5,525 nucleotides of DNA from Desulfovibrio sp. (GTDB lineage: Bacteria; Desulfobacterota; Desulfovibrionia; Desulfovibrionales; Desulfovibrionaceae): assembly GCA_031281815.1 (NCBI GenBank), contig JAITEY010000247.1, positions 1 through 5,525 of the forward strand, read 5' to 3'. Both the position numbers and the translations under genes were made by a program. Positions within the stretch are counted from its first letter, which is position 1. Each line of letters begins with the position of its first letter. Positions 5,464-5,525 of this stretch are shown in pieces. The notes under the pieces are model-generated. The model searched no databases. It was not told where the DNA came from and was given only the letters and a program-made list of their open reading frames with translations.

Positions 5464-5472
5464 GGGTTTTTT
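5436..5472 (+). terminator. Possible intrinsic terminator after lpxB
   Basis: A very GC-rich 11-bp hairpin (5436-5463) is followed by GGG and then six T (5467-5472). This is the only hairpin in the window with a T-run close behind, and it lies where the cluster could end, 45 bases after the lpxB stop. The three G between stem and T-run and the uncertain homopolymer lengths reduce confidence. Confidence 0.4.
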
Positions 5473-5525
5473 AACCCCCCCCACCCACACCCCGCGCGCA
5501 CAACCGGCGGGAAGGGGGTTACAAA

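Larger units (their letters stand above)
5392..5525 (+). other. Downstream region: repeat copy and G/C homopolymers, no gene
   Basis: After the lpxB stop the sequence runs directly into a third repeat copy, then into G and C runs, a T6, another C run and a low-complexity C/A stretch. Overlapping short palindromes result, for example GGGGGTT (5462-5468) with AACCCCC (5473-5479), and TAACCCCC (5472-5479) with GGGGGTTA (5514-5521). No credible coding sequence is seen. The homopolymer runs at the window end may be sequencing or assembly error. Confidence 0.6.

Noticed and set aside
5391..5474. 27-codon frame starting at the TGATG that ends lpxB
   Set aside because: It has a coupled-looking start but translates straight through the repeat core and G/C runs into Gly/Pro. 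This is best explained as read-through of a non-coding repeat.

Overview
The window is a strongly GC-rich, one-directional gene cluster on the + strand for lipopolysaccharide (LPS) building blocks. It holds a membrane-anchored protein of unknown function (432-2168), dTDP-glucose 4,6-dehydratase rfbB/rmlB (2168-3142), dTDP-4-dehydrorhamnose reductase rfbD/rmlD (3344-4264) and lipid-A-disaccharide synthase lpxB (4261-5391). LpxB shows a Gram-negative, lipid A-making bacterium. The composition, the gene mix and a GCCTCCGGCG-plus-hairpin intergenic repeat that I associate with Desulfovibrio/Bilophila-like genomes suggest a member of the Desulfovibrionaceae. That placement is inference from memory, not a search result.

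Layout. Positions 1-148 may hold the 3' end of an upstream gene (weak). Positions 149-431 are a leader with a plausible sigma-70 promoter at 250-278 and a small hairpin (421-431) over the ribosome binding site of the first gene. The four genes follow. Two junctions are tight: TGATG (1-base overlap) between the unknown gene and rfbB, and ATGA (4-base overlap) between rfbD and lpxB. The rfbB-rfbD junction is the exception, with 201 bases between the stop and the next start. The window ends in a third copy of the repeat and a G/C homopolymer region that resembles a terminator but may be partly assembly noise.

How the genes work together. RfbB and RfbD catalyse steps 2 and 4 of dTDP-L-rhamnose synthesis, which supplies rhamnose for O-antigen or other surface glycans. 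LpxB joins two acylated glucosamine units to make the lipid A disaccharide. rfbA and rfbC are not in the window. The tight overlaps suggest co-transcription and coupled translation, so the first gene probably serves the cell envelope too, although its sequence reveals no activity.

Main finding. The anomalous rfbB-rfbD gap looks like an insertion. A 12-base sequence (GAATGTTTCAAT) at the very end of rfbB recurs 181 bases downstream. Removing one copy plus the intervening DNA on paper lets rfbB read on to a family-like C-terminus and stop 5 bases before the rfbD start, restoring the compact spacing seen elsewhere. The inserted DNA carries two copies of the repeat core, each followed at once by a different perfect hairpin, and an inverted copy of the 11-base target motif that could pair with either flanking copy.
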